This document shows, one piece after another, positions 43,933 to 55,573 of a DNA stretch of 64,000 nt. Positions within the stretch are counted from its first letter, which is position 1. Every line of letters begins with the position of its first letter. Source of the DNA: Halobacillus faecis (lineage in GTDB: Bacteria; Bacillota; Bacilli; Bacillales; Halobacillaceae); assembly GCF_007991335.1 (NCBI RefSeq), contig NZ_BJYD01000007.1, positions 1 through 64,000 of the forward strand, given 5' to 3'. Position numbers and translations under genes: made by a program. The notes beneath the pieces are model-generated. The model was not told the DNA's origin. It searched no databases and saw only the letters and a list, made by a program, of their open reading frames with translations.

Positions 43933-44987
43933 ACTCGTTCACCTTCCGAACTGCTGGATGAATTCGCCATACCTTCCATACGCTTTTTCACCGCTTCTGG
44001 TGGTTCAATCTTTGGTGCATGCTCATGTAACAACCATGTAGCTGCGTAATGCGTATCGCTCACCTTAAACATTGGTGGTTCTTGTTCAAAGTCGATCTTC
44101 ATTGCGTATTTATTACGAGCGGCAAAAGCGTCTCCTTTTGGTGGGTCCAGCAAATCCGGCGGTGTACCAGGAATGGCAAACAGCTCTTCATCTGCACTAT
44201 CAAGAGAAGGCATAGACCCTAATAACCCCCATGTGTATGGATGTTGAGGATTGTAGAATATATCATCTACTGTACCAACTTCGACAATTTTACCAGCATA
44301 CATAACCGCTACTCGATCGGCAACGTTCGCCACTACACCAAGGTCGTGAGTGATGAAAATGGTCGCTGAATCTGTTTTCTTTTGAATGTCCTTCATCAGC
44401 TCTAAGATTTGAGCTTGGATCGTTACATCCAAGGCGGTTGTAGGCTCATCGGCAATCAACAGTTTTGGATTACACGCAAGCGCGATGGCAACAACCACAC
44501 GCTGCCTCATTCCACCTGAGAACTGGTGGGGATATTGTTTCATACGGTTTTCCGCATCAGGAATCCCTACAAGTTCCAATAGTTCCACAACACGCTTCCG
44601 GGCTTGAGGCTTACTCATTTTTTGGTGCTTGATCAGACCTTCCATGATCTGATTCCCGACTTTCATCGTCGGGTTCAGTGATGTCATAGGATCCTGGAAA
44701 ATCATTGATATCTCTTTACCGCGAATCTTTTGCATCTGTTTTTCAGACATTTTTGCAAGGTCACGGCCTTCAAAAAGGATCTCTCCTTCTTTGATACGAC
44801 CTGGCGGTTTTGGAATCAAGTGCATAAGAGCTTTGGTTGTAACGGATTTACCGGAACCAGACTCTCCTACAATTGCTAGTGTTTCACCTTTTTTTACATC
44901 AAAATTAACACCACGTACTGCTTTGACTTCACCACCGTAGGTGTCAAAGGATACGTGCAAGTTTTTAACATCTAGAAGTTTTTCCAT
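43929..44987 (-). CDS. oppD: Oligopeptide ABC transporter ATP-binding protein OppD
   Basis: 352 residues from the ATG after GGAGGTAG; a GTG 9 nt earlier is too close to the RBS. Walker A GESGSGKSV (about 39), FSGGMRQRVVVAIAL, Walker B LLIADEPTTALD and the OppD C-terminal region GTPPDLLDPPKGDAF are present. The C-terminus after 330 is Ser/Glu-rich. Partner of OppF. Confidence 0.95.
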   Translation of the reverse strand: MEKLLDVKNLHVSFDTYGGEVKAVRGVNFDVKKGETLAIVGESGSGKSVTTKALMHLIPKPPGRIKEGEILFEGRDLAKMSEKQMQKIRGKEISMIFQDPMTSLNPTMKVGNQIMEGLIKHQKMSKPQARKRVVELLELVGIPDAENRMKQYPHQFSGGMRQRVVVAIALACNPKLLIADEPTTALDVTIQAQILELMKDIQKKTDSATIFITHDLGVVANVADRVAVMYAGKIVEVGTVDDIFYNPQHPYTWGLLGSMPSLDSADEELFAIPGTPPDLLDPPKGDAFAARNKYAMKIDFEQEPPMFKVSDTHYAATWLLHEHAPKIEPPEAVKKRMEGMANSSSSSEGERV

Positions 44988-45003
44988 TGTGTACACCTAC
45001 CTC

Positions 45004-46134
45004 CTATTCGCGCATCTTCGGATCAAATGCATCACGAAGACCATCAGCTAAGACGTTAAAGGCAATCATGATAAGGGAGATTATAATTGCCGGGAATAAT
45101 AGAATATGCGGATAAATCTGCAATGAATCGAAACCTGCATCAATAAGTGTACCTAAAGATGCCATCGGAGTTGGTAGACCTAACCCGATAAAGCTTAGGA
45201 AAGCTTCAAAGAAAATCGCTGAAGGAATCGAGAACATCGTGTTAATAATAATTAATCCTAATGTGTTCGGAATTAAATGTCTTTGCAATATTCGTCCATC
45301 TTTCGCACCTAATGTTCTGGATGCAAGAACGAACTCTTGGTTTTTCAATTTCAATATTTGACCTCGGACAATACGTGCCATGGATATCCATCCCGATATG
45401 GCAAGGGCTATGGTAATAGACATAATCCCTGGTTCTAAGATTAGAATCATTAAGATGATAAGAACCAAGTTCGGAATACCGACTAGAATTTCAATAAAAC
45501 GTTGCATGTAGTTATCCACACGACCGCCGTAATACGCTGAAATTCCACCATAAGCAACCCCAATAACCATATCTATAGCTGCAGCAAGCAGGGCAATGTA
45601 AAGGGAGACACGAGTTCCCATCCATGTACGAGACCACTGGTCACGGCCCAATCCGTCAGTACCGAACCAGAAGTTCTCATCCATGTCTTTGGCAGCATAA
45701 ACATCATAAGTGGCTCTTACTTCTGCTTGCTCACCATTGGATCCATCATTCAATACTTCTGTAGTGATAAACTCTTCCTGGTTGTTAAAACGCATCAAGG
45801 CTTTCGTTTGGGCGTCTTCTAATGTGTCAGCAGACTGAACATCAGAAAGTGTACCATCCATACCTAGCCAAGCTAGACCTTCTACCTTAGGTGGCATTTT
45901 AGCACGGGAAAGGTCTTGTTCATATTGGTCATAGTCATTCATATATGGACCAAAGGCAGCCATTAAACCTAAGACAATTAAAACAGCCAGTCCAATCATC
46001 GCTCCAACGTTCTTGCGGAGACGGATGAAGGAATCCTGCCAGAAGGAAAGGCTCGGCCGTGTTATCTTCTCATTTTCTGTTTCTGTCGTTTCTACGGGCA
46101 CAAATAAGTCTTTCGATGGTTTGTGGTTATCCAT
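45004..46134 (-). CDS. oppC: Oligopeptide ABC transporter permease OppC with a large insertion
   Basis: 376 residues, against about 300 for most OppC. After the cytoplasmic N-terminus and first helix (about 38-60), a region of about 80 residues (DLSRAKMPPKVEGLAWLGMDG ... MDENFWFGTD) lies outside the membrane before the usual GTDGLGRDQWSRTWMGTR. Five further helices and the EAA-type loop (ASRTLGAKDGRILQRHLIPN) are intact. It pairs with OppB to form the channel. The extra outside segment is unusual for the family. Confidence 0.92.
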   Translation of the reverse strand: MDNHKPSKDLFVPVETTETENEKITRPSLSFWQDSFIRLRKNVGAMIGLAVLIVLGLMAAFGPYMNDYDQYEQDLSRAKMPPKVEGLAWLGMDGTLSDVQSADTLEDAQTKALMRFNNQEEFITTEVLNDGSNGEQAEVRATYDVYAAKDMDENFWFGTDGLGRDQWSRTWMGTRVSLYIALLAAAIDMVIGVAYGGISAYYGGRVDNYMQRFIEILVGIPNLVLIILMILILEPGIMSITIALAISGWISMARIVRGQILKLKNQEFVLASRTLGAKDGRILQRHLIPNTLGLIIINTMFSIPSAIFFEAFLSFIGLGLPTPMASLGTLIDAGFDSLQIYPHILLFPAIIISLIMIAFNVLADGLRDAFDPKMRE

Positions 46135-46140
46135 AGTCGA

Positions 46141-47067
46141 TTACTCTCCTTCCGCCAGACGAATTCTAGGGTCAATGACTCCATAAAGCAAGTCGATGAC
46201 CAGGATGATGAAGATGAATAAGAAAGCGATTAAGAGCGTTGTACCCATAATGATTGGGAAATCATTCATATTGATCGCCTTAACGAACTGCTCACCAATT
46301 CCAGGCACAGCAAAGATATTTTCAATAACAAGCGTACCTGTCATCAATCCTACAGCTAGCGGTCCTAACACTGTAATCAATGGAATTAAAGCGTTTCTTA
46401 AACCGTGCTTAAATACAACACCGACTTTATTTACGCCTTTGGCGCGGGCGGTCACGATATAATCAGAGCCCATTACTTCAAGCATTTCTGTTCTCATAAA
46501 ACGGGCAGCAATTGCAATTGGGAAGATGGCCAACGAAATGGTTGGTAATATAGTGTATTCCCAGCCTTCCCACAGGGCAACTGGCAGCCAGCCAAACTTA
46601 ACACCAATATAAAACTGTAATAAACCTGCAAATACAAATGATGGTATGGACTGTCCTAATACAGCAAGGAATGTAGACGTATAGTCCATGATTCCATTAT
46701 GGTAAATGGCAGATACAAGTCCCAATAACATACCTATGATTGTTCCGATAATCATCGCTTGGAAACCTAGCTGAACCGAAGGGCCAATTCTCTCCATAAT
46801 AATGGTAGTGACCTCTCGATTGTCGAACTGAAACGAGATACCTAAATCACCCTGAGCCAGGTTAACCATATAGTTGAAATACTGAACAGGAACAGGATCA
46901 TTCAATCCATACTTTTCTAAAACTACCGCTTGCTGTTCATCTGACAATTTATCTGCAGCACTTAGGGGAGTACCTGGTAAAAACTTCATCAGGAAGAACG
47001 TTAAGGTAGCAATTAAAAACATCGTTATAACCATATACAATAGTCGCTGGATTATATAACGAGTCAT
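46141..47067 (-). CDS. oppB: Oligopeptide ABC transporter permease OppB
   Basis: 308 residues, six membrane helices, N-terminal RYIIQRLLYMVITMFLIATLTFFLM and the EAA loop TARAKGVNKVGVVFKHGLRNALIPLIT (about 205-230). Normal length for OppB. It follows oppA after a hairpin-containing 180-bp gap, and oppC begins 6 bp later. Confidence 0.94.
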   Translation of the reverse strand: MTRYIIQRLLYMVITMFLIATLTFFLMKFLPGTPLSAADKLSDEQQAVVLEKYGLNDPVPVQYFNYMVNLAQGDLGISFQFDNREVTTIIMERIGPSVQLGFQAMIIGTIIGMLLGLVSAIYHNGIMDYTSTFLAVLGQSIPSFVFAGLLQFYIGVKFGWLPVALWEGWEYTILPTISLAIFPIAIAARFMRTEMLEVMGSDYIVTARAKGVNKVGVVFKHGLRNALIPLITVLGPLAVGLMTGTLVIENIFAVPGIGEQFVKAINMNDFPIIMGTTLLIAFLFIFIILVIDLLYGVIDPRIRLAEGE

Positions 47068-47154
47068 ATCAACACCTCCAAATGTGTAAACCTACAAACT
47101 TATCATGTTGTCATAATTGACAGAAATTTGTCTATAATCTGAATAATTTGTTGG

Positions 47155-47204
47155 CAGGGAAAAAGAGAGCATACGCCAACACGTTGGACATATACTCTCT
47201 CTCC
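47155..47204 (-). terminator. Read-through hairpin between oppA and oppB
   Basis: AGAGAGCATACGCCAAC and GTTGGACATATACTCTCT form a long imperfect stem followed on the minus strand by TTTTTCCC. Such a partial terminator would give more binding protein than permease. Confidence 0.7.
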
Positions 47205-47247
47205 CCTGTAAAGCAAGCCTATATGTGGTTGGAAATTCTTATTTCAA

Positions 47248-48951
47248 TTATTTACCTTCGATATAAGCATACTTGTAAGTGTAGTCAGGTCCCATAGGCT
47301 GAGTGATTACACCCTTAACATAAGGCTTCCAAAGTTGAGCAACTGCACGCTGGTAAAGCGGTGCAAGAACTGCATCATCTTGAATTAGAATTTTCTCAGC
47401 TTCTAGGAATGTTTCGAAACGTTCAACTGGCTCTTGTGCAAGCTCAGTGTTCGCTTTTTCAATTAGACCATCGTACTCTTCAGAAGAGTATCCAGTCTTA
47501 TTGTTTCCGCCATCGGTTACGAACATATTCAAGAATGTGTTCGGATCGATGTAGTCAGGACCCCAACCGGAGTTCTGGATATCATATTCCATGTTTTCAT
47601 CACGCTGAAGGCGCTCTTTGAAAGGTACGGACTGAACATTAACAGTTAGACCTTCTAGTTGCTCAAGCTGGTCCTTAATGTAAGCATCCATGTTCATAGC
47701 TACTTCACTATCGCCACCAAGGTAGCCAAGTTCAACTGTGTCCATGCCAAGCTCTTCTTTAGCCGTAGCCCAAAGCTCTTTAGCTTGTTCAACATTTGTT
47801 TCGATTAGATCACCGTTAAGCTCACGGAAATCTTCTTCTGTTTCAGGGTGCTTCGTGAAGTTCTGTGGTACGTGACCTACAGAAGGAATAGATCCATTAT
47901 TCAAGATAACATCAACCATAGATTGACGGTCGATGACCATTTGGATCGCTTTACGAGCATTAACGTTACCCAATACTTCATTCTCTTGGTTCATCTTCAA
48001 GTAGAACAATACAGGCTCTTCTTCAACTTTGAAATCATCAGAAGTGCGGTATTGGTCAACGAATTCTGCAGAAAGACCAGTACGGTCAATTTCACCAGTG
48101 TCATAAAGGTTTACAGCCGTAGATGTTTCTTTAACAACTTTAACGTTGATTGTTTCAAGTTGTACATTTTCTGCATCCCAGTAATCCTGGTTCTTTTCAA
48201 GCGTCCAGCCTTCACCGTGGTTCCACTCAGTTAGAACGAATGGACCGTTGGAAAGTAGCGTGTCCGCTTCAAGTGCATATTGATCACCTTGCTCTTCAAC
48301 GAATGCTTGATTCAATGGAAGGAAAGTACCAAAAGTAGTCAAGGATTCGAAGTAAGGAACTGGTTTTTCAAGCTCAACAACTAGTGTGTAGTCGCCATCA
48401 GCTTTAACACCAAGCTCTTCGACAGGAGCTTCCCCGTCTACGACAGCTTGTGCGTTCTTGATTACGCCACCCATCATGTAAGGGCCGTACTCAGAACCTG
48501 TATCAGGGTTTACAGCACGTTGCCAAGCGTAAACGAAATCGTTCGCTGTGACAGGATCGCCGTTTGACCAAACAGCGTCTTCACGAAGATTGAACGTCCA
48601 AGTAAGACCGTCTTCACTTACTTCGTGGTCTGTAGCAATTCCTGGTTCTGGCTGAGCGTTCTCACCAAGACGATAAAGACCGTCTGTCGTAGAACCTAAC
48701 CATTGGAATGCTACAGCGTCAGTTGCTAGAGATGCATCCATTGTTGGGATCTCTGCACTGTCTGTAATGTTAAGTACTTGTTCACCTGAAGCTTCTCCCT
48801 CTTCACCGGAAGTGTCTTCAGTTTCTGTTGTTTCCTCGGAGTCAGCATCGTCTGTGGAATTTGACGTATCGTCTGATCCACCAGAACAAGCTGCGAGGAA
48901 CATGCTAAGTACTAGTGCAAGTACTAGCAATAACCAATTTGTCTTTTTCAT
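47248..48951 (-). CDS. oppA: Oligopeptide-binding lipoprotein OppA
   Basis: 567 residues. Signal peptide with lipobox LAACSGG (lipidated Cys near 22), then about 35 acidic linker residues, and a solute-binding family 5 domain: AFQWLGSTTDGLYR, DEGLTWTFNLREDAVWSNGDPVTANDFVYAWQRAVNP, YDIQNSGWGPDYIDP. It captures peptides outside the membrane for OppBCDF. The strongly acidic linker suits a halotolerant host. Opp also imports signalling peptides in Bacillus. Confidence 0.95.
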   Translation of the reverse strand: MKKTNWLLLVLALVLSMFLAACSGGSDDTSNSTDDADSEETTETEDTSGEEGEASGEQVLNITDSAEIPTMDASLATDAVAFQWLGSTTDGLYRLGENAQPEPGIATDHEVSEDGLTWTFNLREDAVWSNGDPVTANDFVYAWQRAVNPDTGSEYGPYMMGGVIKNAQAVVDGEAPVEELGVKADGDYTLVVELEKPVPYFESLTTFGTFLPLNQAFVEEQGDQYALEADTLLSNGPFVLTEWNHGEGWTLEKNQDYWDAENVQLETINVKVVKETSTAVNLYDTGEIDRTGLSAEFVDQYRTSDDFKVEEEPVLFYLKMNQENEVLGNVNARKAIQMVIDRQSMVDVILNNGSIPSVGHVPQNFTKHPETEEDFRELNGDLIETNVEQAKELWATAKEELGMDTVELGYLGGDSEVAMNMDAYIKDQLEQLEGLTVNVQSVPFKERLQRDENMEYDIQNSGWGPDYIDPNTFLNMFVTDGGNNKTGYSSEEYDGLIEKANTELAQEPVERFETFLEAEKILIQDDAVLAPLYQRAVAQLWKPYVKGVITQPMGPDYTYKYAYIEGK

Positions 48952-48959
48952 GATAGAAA

Positions 48960-49340
48960 ATGACCTCCCCTAAAAATTTTCTAAAAATTTGTTGTGGCGT
49001 TTTGTCCACATATCGAATTATACAAGTTTTCTAACTATTTTGCATTACCTTTTTTTTTGAAAATCGTCAGGATTCCCACCATTATTACGTTTCAGTAACA
49101 CAAAATGAGACTATTTACCTAGTTTATTTTACAATATTATAGACCATAACTTATTATTTATAAGCTCATATGCATAAAAAAAGATATGGGATTTTGAAAC
49201 AATGTTATTTATTACGGTTATCCGTTAAAGCGTTTGAATACACCATTCATTATTTTACCAAAGCTGAATTTTCAGTTTATTTATTGTGTTAACAATTCCT
49301 TCATACTTGATAAACATGCTATAATATAGTTCGAGTTTGT
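48960..49340. other. AT-rich intergenic region between oppA and the DUF3899 gene
   Basis: Divergent promoter region of about 380 bp. No repeat, RNA gene or reading frame is convincing. TATAAT-like sequence at about 49319-49324 could serve the plus-strand gene, but no good -35 accompanies it. Confidence 0.4.
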
Positions 49341-49358
49341 ATGAAAGGTGGAAGTCAT

Positions 49359-49730
49359 GTGACGATCATTAAGAATAAATGGTTGATTTTCAGTTTGAAT
49401 ATGGCGATCGTTTCGATCCTGTTTATCGTCCTTGCCCCTGCTTACGATTTATTTCATTATATTAACCAACTCTTTTACATCGCATACTTCTATATCTTCA
49501 TTGGTATTATAATGTGGGTCGTGCGTGGTGGATTCTTTGACGGCATCACTTACGGATTCAGACGTTTTACTAACCGAATGTCTAAACAAAGAGATTACTT
49601 GGATGATTGGGAAGAGAAACCCCTCCCCTCTCAAACTGTCCATCAATCTCTACCCAAGTTCTTCTTGTTTCACGGGACATTGTTAAGCATAAGTTTGCTC
49701 GCTTTACTTTTCCTTTACTATTCAGCATAA
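49359..49730 (+). CDS. DUF3899-family small membrane protein
   Basis: 123 residues from the GTG behind AAAGGTGG; the upstream in-frame ATG at 49341 overlaps that RBS. Three membrane segments (about 6-25, 33-60 and 100-122) enclose a charged loop GFRRFTNRMSKQRDYLDDWEEK. The family has no known function. It lies just before the trpS promoter, as in other Bacillaceae. Confidence 0.75.
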   Translation: MTIIKNKWLIFSLNMAIVSILFIVLAPAYDLFHYINQLFYIAYFYIFIGIIMWVVRGGFFDGITYGFRRFTNRMSKQRDYLDDWEEKPLPSQTVHQSLPKFFLFHGTLLSISLLALLFLYYSA

Positions 49731-49734
49731 GAGC

Positions 49735-49763
49735 TTGCATCCTGGGAATGAATCCGATATAAT
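49735..49763 (+). promoter_or_regulatory. Sigma-A promoter of trpS
   Basis: TTGCAT (49735-49740), 17-bp spacer, TATAAT (49758-49763), directly upstream of the T-box leader. Confidence 0.8.
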
Positions 49764-49784
49764 ACTGACTTACTAATATAGTAC

Positions 49785-51040
<1,256 letters not shown>

Positions 51041-51042
51041 TA

Positions 51043-51081
51043 AAAAGCCAGAATTGAGTTTTCTCCTCAATTCTGGCTTTT
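51043..51081. terminator. Terminator between converging trpS and yjbA
   Basis: A 16-bp perfect stem AAAAGCCAGAATTGAG / CTCAATTCTGGCTTTT, 7-nt loop. Confidence 0.85.
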
Positions 51082-51828
51082 CATATGTTGAGAGACCCCT
51101 TCATTCTCCCCTTGCCATATGGTTTCAAAGAATGGCTGACCTTTCACCATCTTTTTGCATAGTTCTTCGTGAGCCATTGACCATCCATTACATGTTCCTT
51201 CATATAAACGATCCCATGCTTCATCGTTCGAGAATTGCTTGATCGTTGGATATTGTGCAGGGTTCCATTCCGTCAACCAGTAGCGGATCTCTTCGGGATG
51301 GTCGGATTGTTTCAACTGATCAAGTGCCATCATTAAGAGCTGTTTTAACTGTCGTTCTCTCCGCGTCAATCCAGACATTTTCGTTGGGGCTAATGATAAG
51401 ATATGATGTTCTTTTAAAACTCTTTCTTCTATTAAATAGTGCTCGGGCTCTTTGCCTTGAACCATTTCAAACACGAGTCGCTCCTGTCTAGGAATTAAGC
51501 GGCTTTTCTTAACAGGGAGCGTATAGCCAATCGTATCAAACACCATAACATCCTTGCCATTCGTTACAACGGCTGCATATTCAACTGTGTGACGTTCTTG
51601 ATTTTTCTTCATATACGTTTTGCGGTGGACATCCTGGAGTAACGAAGCTGGTAGGTCTTGCAAATCATTTTCAATAAAATTAAATAATTCATCACTGATT
51701 AAAATCAAAGGTATTTGATCGATCAGTTCAATTCCATCCTCTTTGCGCCATTCATGAAAACGACAGACGTTATACCCATTCTCTTCACCTTCAAACCAGT
51801 TCACCCACAGATCATGCATGTATAACAT
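51067..51828 (-). CDS. yjbA: DUF3603 protein (YjbA)
   Basis: 253 residues, soluble. The start MLYMHDLWVNWFEGEENGYNVCRFHEWRKEDGIELIDQ and the internal RLIPRQERLVFEMV and GLTRRERQLKQLLMMALDQLK are the DUF3603/YjbA pattern. No function is known. Its place next to trpS agrees with B. subtilis yjbA-trpS. The terminator stem overlaps its final codons. Confidence 0.85.
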   Translation of the reverse strand: MLYMHDLWVNWFEGEENGYNVCRFHEWRKEDGIELIDQIPLILISDELFNFIENDLQDLPASLLQDVHRKTYMKKNQERHTVEYAAVVTNGKDVMVFDTIGYTLPVKKSRLIPRQERLVFEMVQGKEPEHYLIEERVLKEHHILSLAPTKMSGLTRRERQLKQLLMMALDQLKQSDHPEEIRYWLTEWNPAQYPTIKQFSNDEAWDRLYEGTCNGWSMAHEELCKKMVKGQPFFETIWQGENEGVSQHMKSQN

Positions 51829-51918
51829 TTCGGACCCTCACTTTCACTCGGTGATCTCTTTTGGTTACATTATGACCAATGCTGGCTTTTTTATTCTTTG
51901 AAACCATATTTTAGAAAA

Positions 51919-52119
51919 TTAATCTTCCATCATAATTAAGGCTGTCGTAATGAAGATCAATCCAATAGGAAAAAGATAGCACTCCACCCGTGTACGAATC
52001 AGGATAAAGAATTCAATCCAACTTAACCCGGCAGGAACGAGGTTCAAATACGTGATTGTTACCGTTCCTCCTGCGACAGCAAAACCAAACCCTGTCAACA
52101 ACAGCATCCAATACCACAT
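51919..52119 (-). CDS. Small two-helix membrane protein
   Basis: 66 residues. Two membrane segments (about 3-27 and 42-62) joined by a short basic loop IRTRVECY, ending in acidic MMED. A strong GGAGGGG precedes the ATG. Not recognised; a lone gene between yjbA and the LCP gene. Confidence 0.65.
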   Translation of the reverse strand: MWYWMLLLTGFGFAVAGGTVTITYLNLVPAGLSWIEFFILIRTRVECYLFPIGLIFITTALIMMED

Positions 52120-52290
52120 AACTCCATCCCCTCCGGCTCGTCCTCCTATTGCTATCTTATGAGAGGAAGTGCTTTGTCATGCGGTGAATTCCCTTTAAAT
52201 CCTAGTCTTTACTTCATTGGCAAGAACAGGTACATTTAATTACAGATAATTTTTTTAAACAAGCTTTTAGAGTGGGTTAAGTTTGAAAGG

Positions 52291-53319
52291 ATGATGACCT
52301 TGTCACAGTCGAGATCCTTGCGGAAACGCAGCAAAAGAAGGCGAAAACGCAAGTTATTTATTGGTATGTATGCTCTTATTTTTCTACTAATCATCAGTTA
52401 TTCTGGGTATGAATACTTAGCAGGCAAACATCAAGCGATGAGTCAACAGGCCTCTGCTGCCGAGAGTATAGACCAGGTAGAAACGGTCGAAAGTGTGTAT
52501 AAAGAAGACTTCAAAGGAAAAGACAACGGTGACGGGAAGATAACCGTGCTGCTATTGGGAGTGGATCAGCGAGGGTCAGAGATTGCAAGAACGGACACGA
52601 TCATGATTGCTGAATATGAGCCCGCTTCTAAAGAAGCAAAGATTGCTTCATTAATGAGAGACCTTTATGTTGATATCCCGGGGCACGGATACAATAAACT
52701 GAATGCTGCATTTGCTTTAGGGGGCCCGGAACTCCTACGTGAGACTATTGAGGTTAATTTAGGTATTGAAGCCGAATACTATTCGATCGTGGACTTTCAA
52801 GGGTTTACTCAAATTGTGGACACCTTATCACCGGATGGAATGAAAGTGGATGTAGAAAAGAACATGCATTACCGCTCTGGGGATGGAACGACGGACATCC
52901 AAGTACAAGAAGGATTACAAACCCTTAATGGGGGAGAACTTCTTGGTTATGTGAGATATCGAAGTGATGCACGAGGGGATTTTGCCAGAGTAGAGAGACA
53001 ACAGAAGGTCATTCAATTGATGAAAAAGGAACTTCTTTCTTTCCAAGGGGTCCTTAAAGCACCACGGTTGATTGGAAACATTCAGCCTTATATTGATACA
53101 AATCTCGAAGGAAGTAAAATGATCCAGATCGGGAAAGACCTTTTGCTGAACCCTGTGGAATCCATGGATATGATCAGCATCCCTACAACAGATAATGTAT
53201 GGGATGAACGGAAGCCTTATCCGATCGGCCTGGTCCTTAACCACGATGAGGAAGCTACAAAACAAACGCTTCAGCATTTTTTTAAAAAGGAACTAAAAGA
53301 AAACCCGATGTCTGAATAG
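52291..53319 (+). CDS. LCP (LytR-CpsA-Psr) family cell-wall polymer transferase
   Basis: 342 residues. A basic cytoplasmic start (LRKRSKRRRKRKLF), one membrane helix (about 24-42) and an extracellular LCP domain: VLLLGVDQRGSEIARTDTIMIAEYEP, IASLMRDLYVDIPGHGYNKLNAAFALGG, YSIVDFQGF and GYVRYRSDARGDFARVERQQKVI. The Arg and Asp residues that bind pyrophosphate are present. Such enzymes attach teichoic acids or other polymers to peptidoglycan. The start could also be the TTG 9 nt downstream. Confidence 0.9.
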   Translation: MMTLSQSRSLRKRSKRRRKRKLFIGMYALIFLLIISYSGYEYLAGKHQAMSQQASAAESIDQVETVESVYKEDFKGKDNGDGKITVLLLGVDQRGSEIARTDTIMIAEYEPASKEAKIASLMRDLYVDIPGHGYNKLNAAFALGGPELLRETIEVNLGIEAEYYSIVDFQGFTQIVDTLSPDGMKVDVEKNMHYRSGDGTTDIQVQEGLQTLNGGELLGYVRYRSDARGDFARVERQQKVIQLMKKELLSFQGVLKAPRLIGNIQPYIDTNLEGSKMIQIGKDLLLNPVESMDMISIPTTDNVWDERKPYPIGLVLNHDEEATKQTLQHFFKKELKENPMSE

Positions 53320-53338
53320 CAGACATCGGGCTTTTTTT
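53302..53338. terminator. Terminator between converging LCP gene and fabF
   Basis: CCCGATGTCT / AGACATCGGG, followed by T7. The stem overlaps the LCP stop. Confidence 0.85.
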
Positions 53339-54581
53339 ATTCTTCGTATTTTTGGAAGATCAGACTAGCATTATGACCGCCAAAACCGAGCGAGTTACTC
53401 ATTACGGTGTTGACGTCTTGTTTACGCGCCTCATTCGGAACATAATCAAGATCACACTCTGGATCTGGAGTTTCGTAATTGATCGTCGGTGGCAGTATTC
53501 CATCATTAATTGCTTTTAGGGAAATAACCGCTTCAACCGCACCTGCCGCACCCAAAAGGTGCCCAGTCATCGATTTTGTTGAAGAAATGGCAAATTTATT
53601 CGCATGTTCTTGGAATACTGTCTTGGCAGCATGAGTTTCGAATTTATCATTCAGTTCTGTCGACGTTCCGTGAGCGTTCAAGTAATCGATATCTTCCGGT
53701 TTCAACCCTGCATCATCAATCGCTTGTTTCATCGCACGCGCCGCACCGTCTCCTTCAGGCGCTGGGGAAGTGATGTGATAAGCATCTCCTGTCGAACCAT
53801 AGCCTTTAAGCTCACCATAGATTTTCGCTCCACGTTTTTTCGCGGATTCCAGCGTTTCCATGATGAGAATACCTGCACCTTCACCCATGACAAAACCATC
53901 ACGGTTTTTATCAAATGGACGGCTGGCTGTTTGTGGATCTTCATTAAGGGATAACGCACGCGCAGATGCGAAACCTGCAAATGACATTTTATTCATCGGT
54001 GCTTCTGTACCACCAGCAATCATAATATCCGCATCGCCCCGTTGAATGACTTTAAAAGCATCCCCGATGGAGTTTGCACCTGAAGAACAGGCCGTTACTG
54101 TACAGGAGTTTATCCCTTTAGCTCCAAGCGCAATAGAAACCTGACCTGCAGCCATGTCCGGGATCATCATAGGAATGAAAAACGGGCTGACACGGCGGTA
54201 ACCTTTCTTCTGAAACGTTTCAAATTGGGATTCATACGTACCCATACCACCGATTCCAGAGCCAATCCATACACCTGTTCGATGAGCGACATCGTCTGTG
54301 ATCTCGAGCTTTGCATCTTCTACAGCCATATGAGCAGCCACCATCGCATATTGGACGAACGGGTCCATGCGACGTGCATCTTTACGATCCACATAATCAG
54401 AAGGGTCGAAATCTTTCAGTTCTGCTGCCACATGGACAGGATAGTCTTCTTTATTCACTTTCGTAATCTCTCCGACTCCGGAGACACCATTTTTAATATT
54501 GTTCCACATTTCTTCTACTGAATTACCGACAGGAGTCACCGCTCCCATTCCGGTAATGACTACACGATGTTTATCCATCAT
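53337..54581 (-). CDS. fabF: 3-oxoacyl-ACP synthase II (FabF)
   Basis: 414 residues. The Cys-His-His triad is visible: [15 protein letters not shown] (Cys about 165), [11 protein letters not shown] (His about 305) and [14 protein letters not shown] (His about 342). It elongates acyl-ACP with malonyl-ACP. It is 15 bp after fabH, in the same operon. AGGAGGT precedes two adjacent ATGs. Confidence 0.96.
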   Translation of the reverse strand: MMDKHRVVITGMGAVTPVGNSVEEMWNNIKNGVSGVGEITKVNKEDYPVHVAAELKDFDPSDYVDRKDARRMDPFVQYAMVAAHMAVEDAKLEITDDVAHRTGVWIGSGIGGMGTYESQFETFQKKGYRRVSPFFIPMMIPDMAAGQVSIALGAKGINSCTVTACSSGANSIGDAFKVIQRGDADIMIAGGTEAPMNKMSFAGFASARALSLNEDPQTASRPFDKNRDGFVMGEGAGILIMETLESAKKRGAKIYGELKGYGSTGDAYHITSPAPEGDGAARAMKQAIDDAGLKPEDIDYLNAHGTSTELNDKFETHAAKTVFQEHANKFAISSTKSMTGHLLGAAGAVEAVISLKAINDGILPPTINYETPDPECDLDYVPNEARKQDVNTVMSNSLGFGGHNASLIFQKYEE

Positions 54582-54596
54582 TCCATACCTCCTTGG

Positions 54597-55535
54597 TTAC
54601 TTCCCCCATCGAAGGGCAACGGCTCCCCATGTGAGCCCGCCACCGAATCCGACAAGAACGACTAGATCATTTTCTTTAATTTTTCCTGCCTTCACGTCCT
54701 CTGACAAAGCGATTGGAATAGACGCTGAAGAAGTATTTCCATAACGCTTCACCTGCGTAGACATTTTTTCTTCAGGGATTCCTAAGCGTTGTCTGGCTGC
54801 TTCCATTATTCTTATGTTCGCCTGGTGTGGCACTAAATAATCAACATCCTGTTCACTCAAGCCGATTTTTTTAACGACATTGACTGAGGATTCAGGCATT
54901 TGTCTGACAGCGAACTTGAATACTTCACGACCATTCATGAACAATGTGTCCTCAGGAGTCTGATACAAGTGCGGTCCTCCTGCTCCATCAGCACCAAGTT
55001 CAAAGGAAAGAATTCCTTTATCATCACTTACCGGCCCAATGACAGCAGCTCCTGCTCCATCACCAAACAGGACACAAGTATTACGGTCTGTCCAGTCCGT
55101 GATTTTCGAGAGTTTCTCTACCCCTACAACAAGAACATTTTTGTAGGCATTCGTTTCAATAAATTGCTTAGCTGTGATGACACCATACATGAACCCAGCA
55201 CAGGCTGCACTCACGTCCATAGCAGCAACTTTGTTGGCACCAAGCCTATGTTGAAGCATGGCAGCTACAGATGGGAATGGCGTATCTGGAGTAACCGTTG
55301 CAACGAGGATCATATCAAGGTCCTCTGCTTTCATATCTGCATCTTTCAAGGCTTCTTCTGCTGCACGAAAAGCTAAGTCAGAAGTATCCATCTCGTCTGA
55401 AGCGATTCGACGTTCTTCAATTCCAGTTCGCGTACGAATCCACTCATCACTTGTCTCCACCATTTCCTCTAAGTCTTTGTTGGTCAGCACTTTTTCCGGC
55501 GCGTAGTGTCCAACGCCCAAGAATCCTGCGTTCAT
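54597..55535 (-). CDS. fabH: 3-oxoacyl-ACP synthase III (FabH)
   Basis: 312 residues. Active-site Cys in [11 protein letters not shown] (about 113), His in [13 protein letters not shown] (about 238) and Asn in [13 protein letters not shown] (about 268). It starts fatty acid synthesis by joining acyl-CoA and malonyl-ACP, in Bacillaceae with branched primers. It is first in a fabHF operon with a FapR-like operator over the start of transcription. Confidence 0.96.
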   Translation of the reverse strand: MNAGFLGVGHYAPEKVLTNKDLEEMVETSDEWIRTRTGIEERRIASDEMDTSDLAFRAAEEALKDADMKAEDLDMILVATVTPDTPFPSVAAMLQHRLGANKVAAMDVSAACAGFMYGVITAKQFIETNAYKNVLVVGVEKLSKITDWTDRNTCVLFGDGAGAAVIGPVSDDKGILSFELGADGAGGPHLYQTPEDTLFMNGREVFKFAVRQMPESSVNVVKKIGLSEQDVDYLVPHQANIRIMEAARQRLGIPEEKMSTQVKRYGNTSSASIPIALSEDVKAGKIKENDLVVLVGFGGGLTWGAVALRWGK

Positions 55536-55573
55536 ATATTCATCCCCTTAAAGGTAATATCTAATATCAATTC

